Counted from the stretch's first letter, positions 52,979-61,317 are shown. The stretch: DNA of 64,000 nt from Chloroflexota bacterium (GCA_014584575.1 JACTMP010000053.1:62001-126000), one strand, 5' to 3'. Program-made: numbers and translations. The notes: a model not told the origin generated them from the sequence alone.

Positions 52979-53416
52979 TCACTCAAGCGTGATTTGCAAA
53001 GGGCAAACACCACTAACGGAATAAGAGCCAGAAGCTGTAGCCAGGCCATTCGTGTCAGCCGTGCCACTGACGTTACCTTGGGGTTGCCCATTGACCATGA
53101 GGGTGGCAGAAACGGCAGCGTCGGTGATGATTTGGCCGTTGCTATCCACGACGACAAACTTGATGTCGGAGATGCTACCGGAACAAACCCCACCCGTCAG
53201 ACCGCTACCTTCATAGGCTACAATAACGGCGCGATCTCCGGCGGCTGCATCCAATACATCTCCTTTTAGCCCACCGGCAACACGGGCATAGGTCAATACG
53301 ACTTGTGAACCAAGCAAGGTCAAAATGGCAACAACGATAATGGCAATTAACACAATCACCATTCCGTATTCCACCAGACCCTGCCCTCGTTCGTTCTCTC
53401 TCTGTGAAATGTTCAT
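52979..53416 (-). CDS. Flp-type pilin with C-terminal Ig-like extension
   Basis: 145 residues. The N terminus ERGQGLVEYGMVIVLIAIIV is a class III (Flp/Tad) prepilin: short leader with cleavage expected after G11, E16 and Y17 at positions +5 and +6, then a hydrophobic helix (18-38, IVLIAIIVVAILTLLG). Most Flp pilins end there or within 20 residues; this one continues for about 100 residues with FVVVDSNGQIITDAAVSATL MVNGQPQGN and TGLATASGSYSVSG, a bacterial Ig-like (Big) domain. GGAGAG is seven bases before the ATG. Co-oriented with the giant protein gene downstream; no tad assembly genes are in view. Confidence 0.85.
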   Translation of the reverse strand: MNISQRENERGQGLVEYGMVIVLIAIIVVAILTLLGSQVVLTYARVAGGLKGDVLDAAAGDRAVIVAYEGSGLTGGVCSGSISDIKFVVVDSNGQIITDAAVSATLMVNGQPQGNVSGTADTNGLATASGSYSVSGVCPLQITLE

Positions 53417-53447
53417 AAGAGACTCTCCCTATACATAAGTGCCAGGG

Positions 53448-53503
53448 AATGGTTGGGGGTTGTCGAGTTAATTAACACATACAACCACTAACCATTCCAA
53501 TTC
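53448..53503 (-). other. Long hairpin in the pilin leader
   Basis: GGAATGGTT-GGTTGT on one side and ACAACC-AACCATTCC on the other (each arm 15 paired bases in two blocks separated by three mismatched bases), with a 20-nt loop. It ends about 30 nt before the pilin ribosome-binding site, so it could influence access or stability. Confidence 0.6.
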
Positions 53504-53668
53504 AAATGATAAAAAAGACAATAAAACCTATGGGTACGACTGCTTCCCCACCGCCATGAGCATTGGCGCAACCTGCCCGCCAACCAGTTCTTTTGCTTCT
53601 GAAACAGCCGCCACCAGCAATGAATGAAAAAAGCAAGAAACATTCACGCACTATTTATGTCGAGGTGC

Positions 53669-53674
53669 ATTATA
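53669..53674 (-). promoter_or_regulatory. Consensus -10 box of the pilin promoter
   Basis: TATAAT on the minus strand, with TTTTCA seventeen bases upstream as a weak -35. The start point would be near 53662, which leaves a 5' leader of about 246 nt before the pilin ATG. Confidence 0.6.
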
Positions 53675-53832
53675 CAGTTTTTTCTTACAGATGAAAATAC
53701 AAGGGGCGGGGGGGAGGCTGATGCGGAGTGGGAAATGATAGGAAGTTAGTCCTTATTGCAACTATTTGCCGCCGGGTTGAACGCATAGAGAGCAGGTGGC
53801 AGGTGTAACCTTGCCACCTGACACCGGTCACA

Positions 53833-55071
53833 TTATTCCATTTCCACCGCCAGGGCCACCGCTTCACCGCCGCCCAGACAGAGCGAGGCGATGCCGCGCT
53901 GTCCGCCGCGCTGTTGCAGAGCGTGCAGCAGCGTCACCAACACGCGCGTGCCGCTGGAGCCAATGGCGTGGCCCAGGGCGACTGCGCCGCCGTTGACGTT
54001 CACTTTGTCCCAATTCCAGGGCAGTCCTTGCCGGGTCATATCCACGCCATTCGCCAAAACCTGAGCGGCGAACGCTTCATTCAGTTCGATCAGGTCTACG
54101 TCGTCCAGCGACCAGCCAATTTTATGCAGCAGGCGGGGAATGGCTTGAGCCGGGGCGGAGAATATCCACTGTGGGTGGACGGCGGCATGGGTATAACCGA
54201 CGATGCGGGCCAACGGCCGTATCCCCTGTCGTTCGGCTTCGGTGCGGCTGGCAACCACCACAGCGGAAGCGCCATCGTTCAGTCCGGGCGCGTTGCCCGC
54301 CGTCACCTGCCCGTCGGCGGCAAAAGCAGGCGGCAAGGCGGCCAACTGCGGCAGGCTGGTATCCAGTTCAAAACTGCCGTTGTGGAAGTGGGCGCGGATC
54401 GGTTCATCCCGGTCAATCGTGATATTACCTTTGCGGCTCTTGATCTCTACAGGCGCGATTTCGTCCCGGAAACGGCCGTTTACCGTCGCTTCGGCCGCTT
54501 TTTCATGGCTGCGTAAGGCAAATTCGTCCATCTCTTCGCGGCTGACTTCAAACTGGCGGGCGATGAAGTCGGCGGCATTGCCCATGGCCCAATCTTGAAA
54601 GGCGCACCAGAGGCCATCGTGCAGCAGGGCGTCTTTCAGTTCGGCGTGGCCGTAGCGTAAACCCTGCCGCGCTTTGGGCAGCAGGTAGGGGGCGTTGGAC
54701 ATGCTCTCCATGCCCCCGGCTACAAACAGATCGGCTTCGCCGGCCACAATGGAGTTGGCCGCCAGCATGACGGCTTTCAGGCTGGAACCACAGGCTTTGT
54801 TCACGGCCGTCGCCCCCACCGAATCGGGCAATCCACCGTCCAGCGCCGCCTTGCGCGCAGCTGCCTGCCCGGTACCGGCCGGCACCACCTGCCCCATAAT
54901 GACCTCATAAACAGTGGCAGGGTCAATACCGGCGCGGGTTACGGCCGTCTGCACTGCCAGCGCTCCTAATTCTGGCGCAGTAAAACCGGACAGCCCACCG
55001 TTAAATTTGCCAGTTGGTGTACGCGCCCCCGCCAGAATAACCACATCTTGATTGTTCTTTAGCTGACTCAT
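53833..55071 (-). CDS. Acetyl-CoA acetyltransferase (thiolase)
   Basis: 412 residues from ATG 55071 with AAAGGAG nine bases upstream; the frame extends to 55152 through repeat-derived sequence. Thiolase catalytic residues C94 (VNKACGSSLKAV), H368 (VALGHAIGSSG) and C398 (SLCLGGGEA) are all present. The GGMESMSNAPYLL and INxNGGAxALGHP-like (NVNGGAVALGHAIGSSGTR) signatures are complete. Catalyses reversible condensation of two acetyl-CoA to acetoacetyl-CoA, or beta-keto thiolysis; biosynthetic or degradative direction cannot be decided. It has no obvious beta-oxidation neighbours. Stop codon follows a 145-nt gap from the pilin leader region. Confidence 0.96.
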   Translation of the reverse strand: MSQLKNNQDVVILAGARTPTGKFNGGLSGFTAPELGALAVQTAVTRAGIDPATVYEVIMGQVVPAGTGQAAARKAALDGGLPDSVGATAVNKACGSSLKAVMLAANSIVAGEADLFVAGGMESMSNAPYLLPKARQGLRYGHAELKDALLHDGLWCAFQDWAMGNAADFIARQFEVSREEMDEFALRSHEKAAEATVNGRFRDEIAPVEIKSRKGNITIDRDEPIRAHFHNGSFELDTSLPQLAALPPAFAADGQVTAGNAPGLNDGASAVVVASRTEAERQGIRPLARIVGYTHAAVHPQWIFSAPAQAIPRLLHKIGWSLDDVDLIELNEAFAAQVLANGVDMTRQGLPWNWDKVNVNGGAVALGHAIGSSGTRVLVTLLHALQQRGGQRGIASLCLGGGEAVALAVEME

Positions 55072-55298
55072 GCTGTTACGCTCCTTTTTCAAAGCGATTG
55101 GAGATGAGAGATTGGAGATTACAGAGTAGTCACATCGCCATCCTCGCATCACCAGGTGGGAAATTTTTCACAAGACTGATGGGGCTATTGTACACAATCC
55201 GGTAACAGGCGAGAAACAGGATGATCCAGCCATTTGGCGAAAAGTTGGGAAAATTGGGGTTATACCGGCGTGAGGTCTCTCTGGCTACACATCATCTA

Positions 55299-56756
55299 TC
55301 ACATCTCACGCACCACCCCCTTCGCCTCCTCCCACAACACATCCAACTCGGCCAGGCTCATCTCTGGCAGGTGCAGCCCACGTTGGCGGGCCAACTGCTC
55401 CGTCAATTGGAAACGCTGGCTAAATTTGGCATTGGCCTCCCGCAGGCAGCTTTCGGCGTCCACATCCAACCAGCGGGCCACGTTGACGATGACAAAAAGC
55501 AGGTCACCCAACTCCTCCGCCTGCTCGGTTGGGTCGGCGGCAGCTTTGAGTTCGGCCAATTCTTCATCCAGCTTGGCATACACGCCGCCGATGTCCGGCC
55601 AATCAAAACCAACCTGCGCCGCTTTGTGCTGAATCTTTTGCGAACGAGCCAACGCCGGTAAGGAAATGGGCACGCCATGAAGCGCCGACGCCGGTTTTTC
55701 CCCCGGTCTTTCGGCCTTCTCCTGCTTTTTCAGCATTTCCCAGTTGCGCACCACATGGTCGCTATCGTCTACCTGCCACTCACCCCAGACGTGTGGGTGC
55801 CGCCGTTTAAGTTTGGTCTCGATCCCGGCAATGACCTCGGTGAGGGCAAAATCTTCCACTTCGGCGGCCATCTGCACCTGCATGAGAATGTGATAGAGCA
55901 AATCGCCCAGCTCTTCGCGCAGGCCGTCCACGTCATCGGCGTCGAGGGCGTCCAGCACCTCACACGCTTCTTCCAGGAAGCCGGTTCTCATGCTCTGCGG
56001 CGTCTGCTCCTGGTCCCAGGGGCAGCCTTCGGGGCTGCGTAGGTGGGCCACCGTCTCCGCCAGCGCCATCAGGCTGGACGCAACCGGCAGCGCCGGCACA
56101 TAAAGCGAGGTGAGATGGTCAATTTGCAAACTGTGGTCAATGGCATGGAGCGGAACAGATTCTATCTGTTCCCCAGCCGTCCCTGCGGCATGGATCAGAT
56201 AAACGGTGTGTTGCGGGGGATACACGGCCGTCAACACCATCTTCAACTCGCTGGCCAACATCCGGCTGTACACCTGCCCCAACAAGACCGGCACGTCGGG
56301 ATTGAGGGGTGGGTAATGGAAATTGGCAATGTCTATAGCGTCAAAAATTTGCAGGCCATCGAGCGCATCCACCTGCACGGCCGTGAGCGATGGCTCCACA
56401 AAACTCAAACCGGGCACAATGTGAACCGGTATCCCCTGTTCGGCTGCCGCCGCCGCCAGCCGGGTGACGGTAGATTCCCCCACAAAGGGATGGCCGGGCA
56501 CGGCGTAGAGGATGTCTTGGTTACGGCCGTGCGCCAGCAATGTGTCCACAATTTGTTCGTACACCGCCTCAAAGGACACGGCCGTGTCATACACCGCATC
56601 AAAACTGACCAGCTTCACCCCGGCCGGCAAATCAGCCACCGCCGGATGGCGCGCCGTGCGCAAATACACCGTCTCCGCTGCCGTCAACAACTGCCACGCT
56701 TCTAAAGTCAGGCTACGGCCGTGACCCGGCCCCAATCCCACAATCGTAATGCTCAT
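55299..56756 (-). CDS. mazG: SAM-dependent tetrapyrrole-methylase-like domain fused to MazG pyrophosphohydrolase (YabN-type)
   Basis: 485 residues. Residues about 1-215 form a tetrapyrrole methylase-type domain: ITIVGLGPGHGRSLTLEAWQ (GPG loop) and YAVPGHPFVGES. Residues about 225-350 are the MazG NTP pyrophosphohydrolase core with LRSPEGCPWDQEQTPQS, EEACEVLDAL and EELGDLLYH, and a second MazG-like segment follows at about 395-455 (DEELAELKAA, EELGDLLFVIVN). This is the YabN organisation seen in Firmicutes and Chloroflexota. The MazG part hydrolyses non-canonical or excess NTPs; the methylase part has no clear substrate in YabN proteins. No clear ribosome-binding site lies before the ATG. Confidence 0.93.
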   Translation of the reverse strand: MSITIVGLGPGHGRSLTLEAWQLLTAAETVYLRTARHPAVADLPAGVKLVSFDAVYDTAVSFEAVYEQIVDTLLAHGRNQDILYAVPGHPFVGESTVTRLAAAAAEQGIPVHIVPGLSFVEPSLTAVQVDALDGLQIFDAIDIANFHYPPLNPDVPVLLGQVYSRMLASELKMVLTAVYPPQHTVYLIHAAGTAGEQIESVPLHAIDHSLQIDHLTSLYVPALPVASSLMALAETVAHLRSPEGCPWDQEQTPQSMRTGFLEEACEVLDALDADDVDGLREELGDLLYHILMQVQMAAEVEDFALTEVIAGIETKLKRRHPHVWGEWQVDDSDHVVRNWEMLKKQEKAERPGEKPASALHGVPISLPALARSQKIQHKAAQVGFDWPDIGGVYAKLDEELAELKAAADPTEQAEELGDLLFVIVNVARWLDVDAESCLREANAKFSQRFQLTEQLARQRGLHLPEMSLAELDVLWEEAKGVVREM

Positions 56757-56792
56757 CGCTCACCTATACCTATACTCAGTAAATCACAGTGG

Positions 56793-56870
56793 AGTTCGCA
56801 TCTGGGGATGCGAACCGGCGGGCATCTGAGGATGCCCCCTCCTCCCATTTCAATCTACGGAGGATAAACA
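56793..56870. repeat. Two small GATGC hairpins
   Basis: TTCGCATC-GATGCGAA and GGCATC-GATGCC inverted repeats lie close together in the gap between rpsI and the MazG fusion gene. Similar GCATCTGAGGATGC blocks are common small palindromic repeats. No gene is present here. Confidence 0.55.
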
Positions 56871-56910
56871 ACTTCGCGCCTCTTCGCGTCCCTTCGCGGA
56901 TCACAACCCC

Positions 56911-56940
56911 AAAACAAAAAGGCGAGTTTATCACTCGCCT
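56911..56940 (-). terminator. Factor-independent terminator of the ribosomal operon
   Basis: On the minus strand, AGGCGAGT, loop of five, ACTCGCCT, then TTTTTGTTTT, 45 nt after the rpsI stop codon. It is the only T-rich hairpin downstream of rpsI and so marks the end of the secY-to-rpsI transcript. Confidence 0.85.
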
Positions 56941-56985
56941 GTTTTACATCGCTCAATCAATTCAAACGGCCCAAAACCGCTGGTT

Positions 56986-57393
56986 TTAACGTTTGGTATA
57001 GGTCGGCGCTTTGCGGGCGCGTTTCAAACCGGGCTTCTTGCGTTCCTTCACACGGGCATCCCGCGTCAAGTGACCTTCGTTACGCAGCGGGCTGCGCAAA
57101 TTCTCGTCGTATTTCACCAACGCCCGCGCCAGCCCCAACCGCACCGCGCTCGTCTGCCCGGTGATGCCGCCGCCTTCAATGTGGACGCTGACATCCGCCT
57201 TACCGGTCAATTTAGCGTCCGTCAACGGCCCGGCCAAAATCAGGAAATCCCCAAAACGCGGGAAATACTCTTTGGCATCCTTCCCGTTCACGGTAAAAGC
57301 GCCTGTCGCGTCGCCATCCACGTAGATGCGCACCCGCGCCGACGCACGTTTGCGGCGGCCAATACCTTCATAATAACGTCTTGTGTCTGACAT
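56986..57393 (-). CDS. rpsI: 30S ribosomal protein S9
   Basis: 135 residues. Typical S9: YYEGIGRRKRASARVRIYVD, GDFLILAGPLTDAKLTGKAD, GGGITGQTSAVRLGLARALV and the basic C terminus TRDARVKERKKPGLKRARKAPTYTKR, in which the last residues reach into the decoding centre of the small subunit. It is the last gene of the leftward operon, 17 nt after rplM. Confidence 0.98.
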   Translation of the reverse strand: MSDTRRYYEGIGRRKRASARVRIYVDGDATGAFTVNGKDAKEYFPRFGDFLILAGPLTDAKLTGKADVSVHIEGGGITGQTSAVRLGLARALVKYDENLRSPLRNEGHLTRDARVKERKKPGLKRARKAPTYTKR

Positions 57394-57410
57394 TTAATTT
57401 ATTCTCCTGC

Positions 57411-57839
57411 CTATAAATCCAACGGTACAGGCTGCTGCGCCTGATGTGGATGCTCTGCGCCCTGATACACCTTCAGCTTCTTGATCATCTGCCGGCCCAA
57501 TCTATTTTTGGGCAGCATCCCTTTCACCGCCAGTTCCACCGGGAGCGTGGGATACCGCTTCAGTTGGTCGCGCAGCGTCAATTCCCTCAGGCCGCCGGGA
57601 TAACCGGAATGGCGATAATACATCTTGTCTTCTAATTTATTGCCGGTGACGTGAATCTTGTCTGCGTTCAGCACGATGACATAGTCGCCGCAATCAACCG
57701 ACGGTGAAAAACCGGGTTTGTGTTTGCCACGCAAAACGGCCGCTATTTTGGCCGCTAACCGGCCCAGGGTTTGCCCATCTGCGTCTACAACATACCATGT
57801 CCGCTCCACATCAGTCGGTTTGGTAATCGTTGTTTTCAT
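57411..57839 (-). CDS. rplM: 50S ribosomal protein L13
   Basis: 142 residues, full-length L13: ERTWYVVDADGQTLGRLAAK, GDYVIVLNADKIHVTGNKLE, YYRHSGYPGGLRE, VKGMLPKNRLGRQMIKKLKV and a short tail with HPHQAQQP. It binds 23S rRNA early in large-subunit assembly. The rplM-rpsI pair is conserved in most bacteria; here it follows truA after a 28-nt gap instead of standing on its own. Confidence 0.98.
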   Translation of the reverse strand: MKTTITKPTDVERTWYVVDADGQTLGRLAAKIAAVLRGKHKPGFSPSVDCGDYVIVLNADKIHVTGNKLEDKMYYRHSGYPGGLRELTLRDQLKRYPTLPVELAVKGMLPKNRLGRQMIKKLKVYQGAEHPHQAQQPVPLDL

Positions 57840-57863
57840 TCTATCTCTCCCAAAAATAGTGCA

Positions 57864-57932
57864 GAGATTAGAGATTGGGGATTAGAGATTGAACATCGCC
57901 AATCTCCAATCTCCAGTCTCCAACCTCAAATT
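57864..57932. repeat. AGATTGGAGATTGG dispersed repeat forming the 3' end of truA
   Basis: GAGATTAGAGATTGGGGATT and AATCTCCAATCTCCAGTC blocks run in opposite senses across the truA stop codon. A related string (GATTGGAGATGAGAGATTGG) precedes the thiolase start near 55097-55125. Its frame through truA is open, so the protein is only extended. Confidence 0.65.
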
Positions 57933-58689
57933 TCAAATTATCATAAGTCACAGATGTTAGGAATAACCCTTGTGCGGGGGCGGTAGGGCCAGCCATTGCC
58001 CGTTCCTGCCTCTGCAAAGCTGTGACAAAATCATCTACTGTCCATGACCCATCCCCCACCAGTTTGAGGGAACCAACGATGCTGCGCACCATGCGATATA
58101 GAAACGCATTGGCTTCGATAAAAAACAGCAGTTGCGCCCCTGTCTGCTGCCAGCGTGCGGCAAAAACAGTGCGCACACAGCTTTCGCCCTGCGGCGGCTG
58201 ACCAAAGGTGGCAAAATCATGTTCACCAACCAGGGCAGCCGCGGCGGCGTTCATCCGGTCAACGGTTAACGGCCGTGTCACCTGCCAGCTATATCGTCGG
58301 GTCAACGGCCGTCGGGTAGGCGCATTCCAGATTACGTACTGGTATGCCCGCCGCCGGGCGTCAAACCGGGGGTGAAAATGAGATGCCCCTTCCTGTGGGG
58401 GGGTCTCTTTCAGTTGTAAAACAGCAATGTCATCAGGCAGATGGGCGTTCAGCGCATTTTGCAAGGCCGTTATGCCGTGCTGCCATTCGATGCTAAAACC
58501 GACCACCTGCCCCAGCGCATGAACGCCCGCATCGGTACGTCCGGCGCCGGTCACCGTCACCGGCTGTTGTGTAATCTGGTAAAGCGCCTCTTCTAATTTG
58601 CTCTGAATCGTCGGTTGGTCAGCCCGCTGCCGTTGGAAGCCATGATAAGCTGTGCCATCATACTCAAGCAGAGCGGCATATTGGGGCAA
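57868..58689 (-). CDS. truA: tRNA pseudouridine synthase A
   Basis: 273 residues. The catalytic Asp lies in GAGRTDAGVHALGQVV (about 52) and the family motifs YDGTAYHGFQRQ, FHPRFDARRRAYQYVIWN and FLYRMVRSIVGSLKLVGDG follow. It isomerises uridines 38-40 of tRNA anticodon stems. The last ~17 residues (GDWRLEIGDVQSLIPNL) come from a dispersed GAGATTGGAGATTGG-type repeat running 57864-57932, so the reading frame has extended into a repeat. It lies three bases after rplQ, in the conserved rplQ-truA-rplM-rpsI order. Confidence 0.96.
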   Translation of the reverse strand: MPQYAALLEYDGTAYHGFQRQRADQPTIQSKLEEALYQITQQPVTVTGAGRTDAGVHALGQVVGFSIEWQHGITALQNALNAHLPDDIAVLQLKETPPQEGASHFHPRFDARRRAYQYVIWNAPTRRPLTRRYSWQVTRPLTVDRMNAAAAALVGEHDFATFGQPPQGESCVRTVFAARWQQTGAQLLFFIEANAFLYRMVRSIVGSLKLVGDGSWTVDDFVTALQRQERAMAGPTAPAQGLFLTSVTYDNLKFEVGDWRLEIGDVQSLIPNL

Positions 58690-58692
58690 AGG

Positions 58693-59118
58693 CTAGTCCT
58701 CAACCAACATCAGCATGGCCATATCCGCATTATCACCGGCGCGCTTGCCAATTTTGACCAGCCGTGTATACCCACCGGGACGATCCATAAAGCGGGGAGC
58801 CACGTCATCAAACAATTTCTTCACCACGTCCACTTCTTCTACGTTGCCATCGTCATCTTTCACCAGACGGTAGCGGGCAATACGCGCCGCCGCCTGGCGG
58901 CGGGCATGCACTTCGTTGGCCGGGTCTTCTTTACCCTTGTTAATGCCCCGCTTGGCCAGGGTGATCATCTTTTCGGCCGTGGGCCGCAACATGCGGGCTT
59001 TTGCTTCTGTCGTCAAGACCTGTTCGTAGCAAATCAGGTCAGACACCATGTTCTTGCGCAACGCATTGCGATGCGCACTGCTACGATTCAGTCTACGACC
59101 TTGTACTCTATGTCGCAT
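58693..59118 (-). CDS. rplQ: 50S ribosomal protein L17
   Basis: 141 residues: RHRVQGRRLNRSSAHRNALR then NMVSDLICYEQVLTTEAKA, RPTAEKMITLAKRGINKG and a C-terminal YTRLVKIGKRAGDNADMAML-like end typical of L17. The C terminus is a little longer than the 117-120 residues usual in E. coli because of an internal DVVKKLFDDVAPRFMDRPGG loop that is common in Gram-positives. It follows rpoA, as in most bacterial ribosomal clusters. Confidence 0.97.
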   Translation of the reverse strand: MRHRVQGRRLNRSSAHRNALRKNMVSDLICYEQVLTTEAKARMLRPTAEKMITLAKRGINKGKEDPANEVHARRQAAARIARYRLVKDDDGNVEEVDVVKKLFDDVAPRFMDRPGGYTRLVKIGKRAGDNADMAMLMLVED

Positions 59119-59187
59119 TATCGTTACCTCATTCCATGGTCCGGGGCATCGTACCAGTTTGAGCGGTTACGCTGCCCCAGACACTTT

Positions 59188-60150
59188 TCAGGCCTTATCG
59201 CCATCTTCCTCTGGCAAGAAACCTTTCACCCGTAACTGGGCCTTGAGTTCATCCAGGGACTTTTCACCAAAGTTGCGAATCGCCAGCATCGTTTCTTCAC
59301 CCCGGTCCAGCATATCCAGCATCTCACCCACTTTGGTAATGCCGGTTCGCTTCAAGGAGTTGAAGACGCGCACACTCAAATCAAGCTGCTCAATCGGCGT
59401 GTCGTACAATTCATTGGGAATCGAGCTTTCTTCCTCTTCTTCCACAATCTCCGGCATGAATGTCTCTTCACTCACCCCGGCAATGGGCCGCAACACCTGC
59501 ATCATAATCTGGGCGGATTGCGCCAGCGCATCTTCTGGCTTGATGGTGCCATCCGTCCAGATTTGCATCACAATGCGGTCATAATCCGCCAACTGGCCGA
59601 CGCGCGTTTTCTCCACCTCATACCCCACCCGGCGGATGGGGCTGTAAATGGCGTCTACGGGCAGTTCACCAATGGGCAAACGGCCGCGTTCCTCAGCCGG
59701 AGAATAACCACGCCCGGTTTCGGCCGTCATCTCAATTTCCAAAAATGCCTCGTCGGAGTCAACGGTGAACAGATACAGGTCAGGGTTGACAACCTCGACT
59801 TCGGGTGGCGTTTGCAGGTCAGCGGCCGTCACCGTGCCTGCGCCATGCACTTCCAGGCGCAGCCGGGCGGTGTCCGTGCCGTGCAGTTTCAATCGCAGTT
59901 GTTTCACATTCAGGATCAACTGCATCATATCTTCGCGCACATGCTCAATGGCCGAGAACTCGTGGGGCACGTCGGTGACGCGGATGGACGTGATCGCCGC
60001 ACCCGGCAACGAGGCCAGCAGCACACGGCGCAGCGAGTTGCCAAGCGTGGTGCCATACCCTCTTTCCAACGGGCCAATGACAAAACGGCCGTATTCATGT
60101 GACATAGCCGTGCTTTCAATTTTGGGCAGAATAAGGTTGTTAATAGCCAA
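59188..60150 (-). CDS. rpoA: DNA-directed RNA polymerase subunit alpha
   Basis: 320 residues. The N-terminal domain has the canonical GPLERGYGTTLGNSLRRVLL and LPGAAITSIRVTDVPHEFSA and the C-terminal domain carries PIEQLDLSVRVFNSLKRTGI and VGEMLDMLDRGEETMLAIRN FGEKSL, the helices that contact UP elements and activators. An intervening acidic linker contains EEEEESS. It forms the core enzyme dimer that nucleates RNA polymerase assembly. Upstream is rpsD (42-nt gap), downstream rplQ. Confidence 0.99.
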   Translation of the reverse strand: MAINNLILPKIESTAMSHEYGRFVIGPLERGYGTTLGNSLRRVLLASLPGAAITSIRVTDVPHEFSAIEHVREDMMQLILNVKQLRLKLHGTDTARLRLEVHGAGTVTAADLQTPPEVEVVNPDLYLFTVDSDEAFLEIEMTAETGRGYSPAEERGRLPIGELPVDAIYSPIRRVGYEVEKTRVGQLADYDRIVMQIWTDGTIKPEDALAQSAQIMMQVLRPIAGVSEETFMPEIVEEEEESSIPNELYDTPIEQLDLSVRVFNSLKRTGITKVGEMLDMLDRGEETMLAIRNFGEKSLDELKAQLRVKGFLPEEDGDKA

Positions 60151-60192
60151 CGTAAAAACCTCCCTAAAAACGAGTTAGAACAGTGAATGAAA

Positions 60193-60834
60193 TTAACGCC
60201 GGGAATAGTATTCCACGACCAATTGTTCGTTTATGGATACATCCATATCTTCCCGCGCCGGGAAGCTTTTCACTGTAGCTGACAGGTTTTTAACGTCTAA
60301 TGCCAGCCAGGCAGGGACACGACGGTCGTCAATGTCCTGCCGTAATTGTTTAAAGTAAGTGCCGCTGGCGCTTTGAGGGCGGATGGTGATCTCGTCACCC
60401 GGTTTCACCAGCGCGGAGGGGACATCAATTTTACGGCCGTTCAGCATAAAATGGCCGTGGCTCACCAACTGGCGCGCCTGAGCGCGCGAATCGGCCAACC
60501 CCAACCGGTAGATGACGTTATCCATGCGAGTCTCCAGCAGCACCAGCAAGTTGGTGCCAGTCAGACCCACCTGGCGCGTGGCTTTGCGGAAATAGCGGCT
60601 AAATTGCCGTTCGTAGACGCCATAAATGCGGCGCGCTTTTTGTTTTTCGCGCAACTGCATCAGGTAGTCTGAGGCGCGACCACGGCGGAATTGGGTGTCA
60701 CGGCCGTGTTGCCCTGGTGGGTAGGAACGGCGCTCAAACGAACACTTTGGGGTCAAACACCGCGAACCCTTCAAAAACAACTTCTCGCCTTCGCGGCGAC
60801 AAAGTTTACAAACTGGATCAGTATGTCTTGCCAA
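60193..60834 (-). CDS. rpsD: 30S ribosomal protein S4 (zinc-binding type)
   Basis: 213 residues. The N terminus keeps a zinc knuckle: CKLCRREGEKL followed by RCLTPKC (C-x2-C and C-x5-C), which is the C+ paralogue type. The S4 RNA-binding domain is MDNVIYRLGLADSRAQARQLVSHGHFMLNGRKIDVPS. S4 nucleates 30S assembly and often represses its own operon in translation. A small inverted repeat GACAATTT-AAATTGTC (60901-60919) lies in the 90-nt gap upstream, after rpsK; whether it has a role in such control is open. Confidence 0.98.
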   Translation of the reverse strand: MARHTDPVCKLCRREGEKLFLKGSRCLTPKCSFERRSYPPGQHGRDTQFRRGRASDYLMQLREKQKARRIYGVYERQFSRYFRKATRQVGLTGTNLLVLLETRMDNVIYRLGLADSRAQARQLVSHGHFMLNGRKIDVPSALVKPGDEITIRPQSASGTYFKQLRQDIDDRRVPAWLALDVKNLSATVKSFPAREDMDVSINEQLVVEYYSRR

Positions 60835-60900
60835 CTTGATACCTCCATATGTTTCAGAGAGGTTTACAGGCTTGGCGACCCGTCTTCCCTCTCAATGTAG

Positions 60901-60919
60901 GACAATTTTCTAAATTGTC
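60901..60919. repeat. 8-bp inverted repeat between rpsK and rpsD
   Basis: GACAATTT, TCT, AAATTGTC form a perfect AT-rich stem with a three-base loop, five bases after the rpsK stop codon on the minus strand. No T-run follows, so it is unlikely to terminate; it may be a processing or regulatory structure. Confidence 0.45.
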
Positions 60920-60924
60920 GTGAA

Positions 60925-61317
60925 TTAGACGCGGCGCTTCTTCTTGGGGCGGCAGCCATTGTGTGGCACCGGCGTAATGTCCCGAATACTGCGCACTTTA
61001 ATACCAGAAGATTGCAAAGAGCGAATCGCCTGCTCCCGGCCAGGGCCAGGGCCATTGATGATCACATCCATTTCCTGCATCCCGTTGTCATGGGCTTCTT
61101 TGGCCGCATTTTGGGCGGCTAAACGGGCAGCATAGGGCGTGCTCTTGCGCGACCCCTTAAAACCGGCGTGCCCGGCGCTCGACCAGGAAACGGTATTGCC
61201 GTTCATGTCGGTAATGGTGACGATGGTGTTGTTGAAGGTGGCGTACACATGCGCCTGCCCTTCCGGTACCATCTTCTTCGCTTTCTTGCGAGTTTGTGCC
61301 TGTCTTCTACGTCCCAT
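60925..61317 (-). CDS. rpsK: 30S ribosomal protein S11
   Basis: 130 residues with the conserved AHVYATFNNTIVTITDMNGN, SSAGHAGFKGSRKSTPYAAR and IKVRSIRDITPVPHNGCRPK KKRRV end. It forms the platform of the small subunit close to the Shine-Dalgarno helix. Position between rpsM and rpsD is standard. Confidence 0.99.
   Translation of the reverse strand: MGRRRQAQTRKKAKKMVPEGQAHVYATFNNTIVTITDMNGNTVSWSSAGHAGFKGSRKSTPYAARLAAQNAAKEAHDNGMQEMDVIINGPGPGREQAIRSLQSSGIKVRSIRDITPVPHNGCRPKKKRRV

Larger units (their letters stand above)
53417..53832. other. 416-nt region with the pilin leader and promoter
   Basis: Contains the minus-strand promoter and long leader of the pilin gene (below) and, from about 53700 to 53832, an otherwise featureless stretch before the thiolase stop codon. 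No protein-coding feature was found; the frames across the leader contain stops. Confidence 0.6.

Noticed and set aside
53417..53674. A c-di-GMP-I (GEMM) riboswitch in the pilin leader.
   Set aside because: The invariant GACGCAAAGC segment and the paired receptor are absent. The long leader is still reported as an unidentified structured region.
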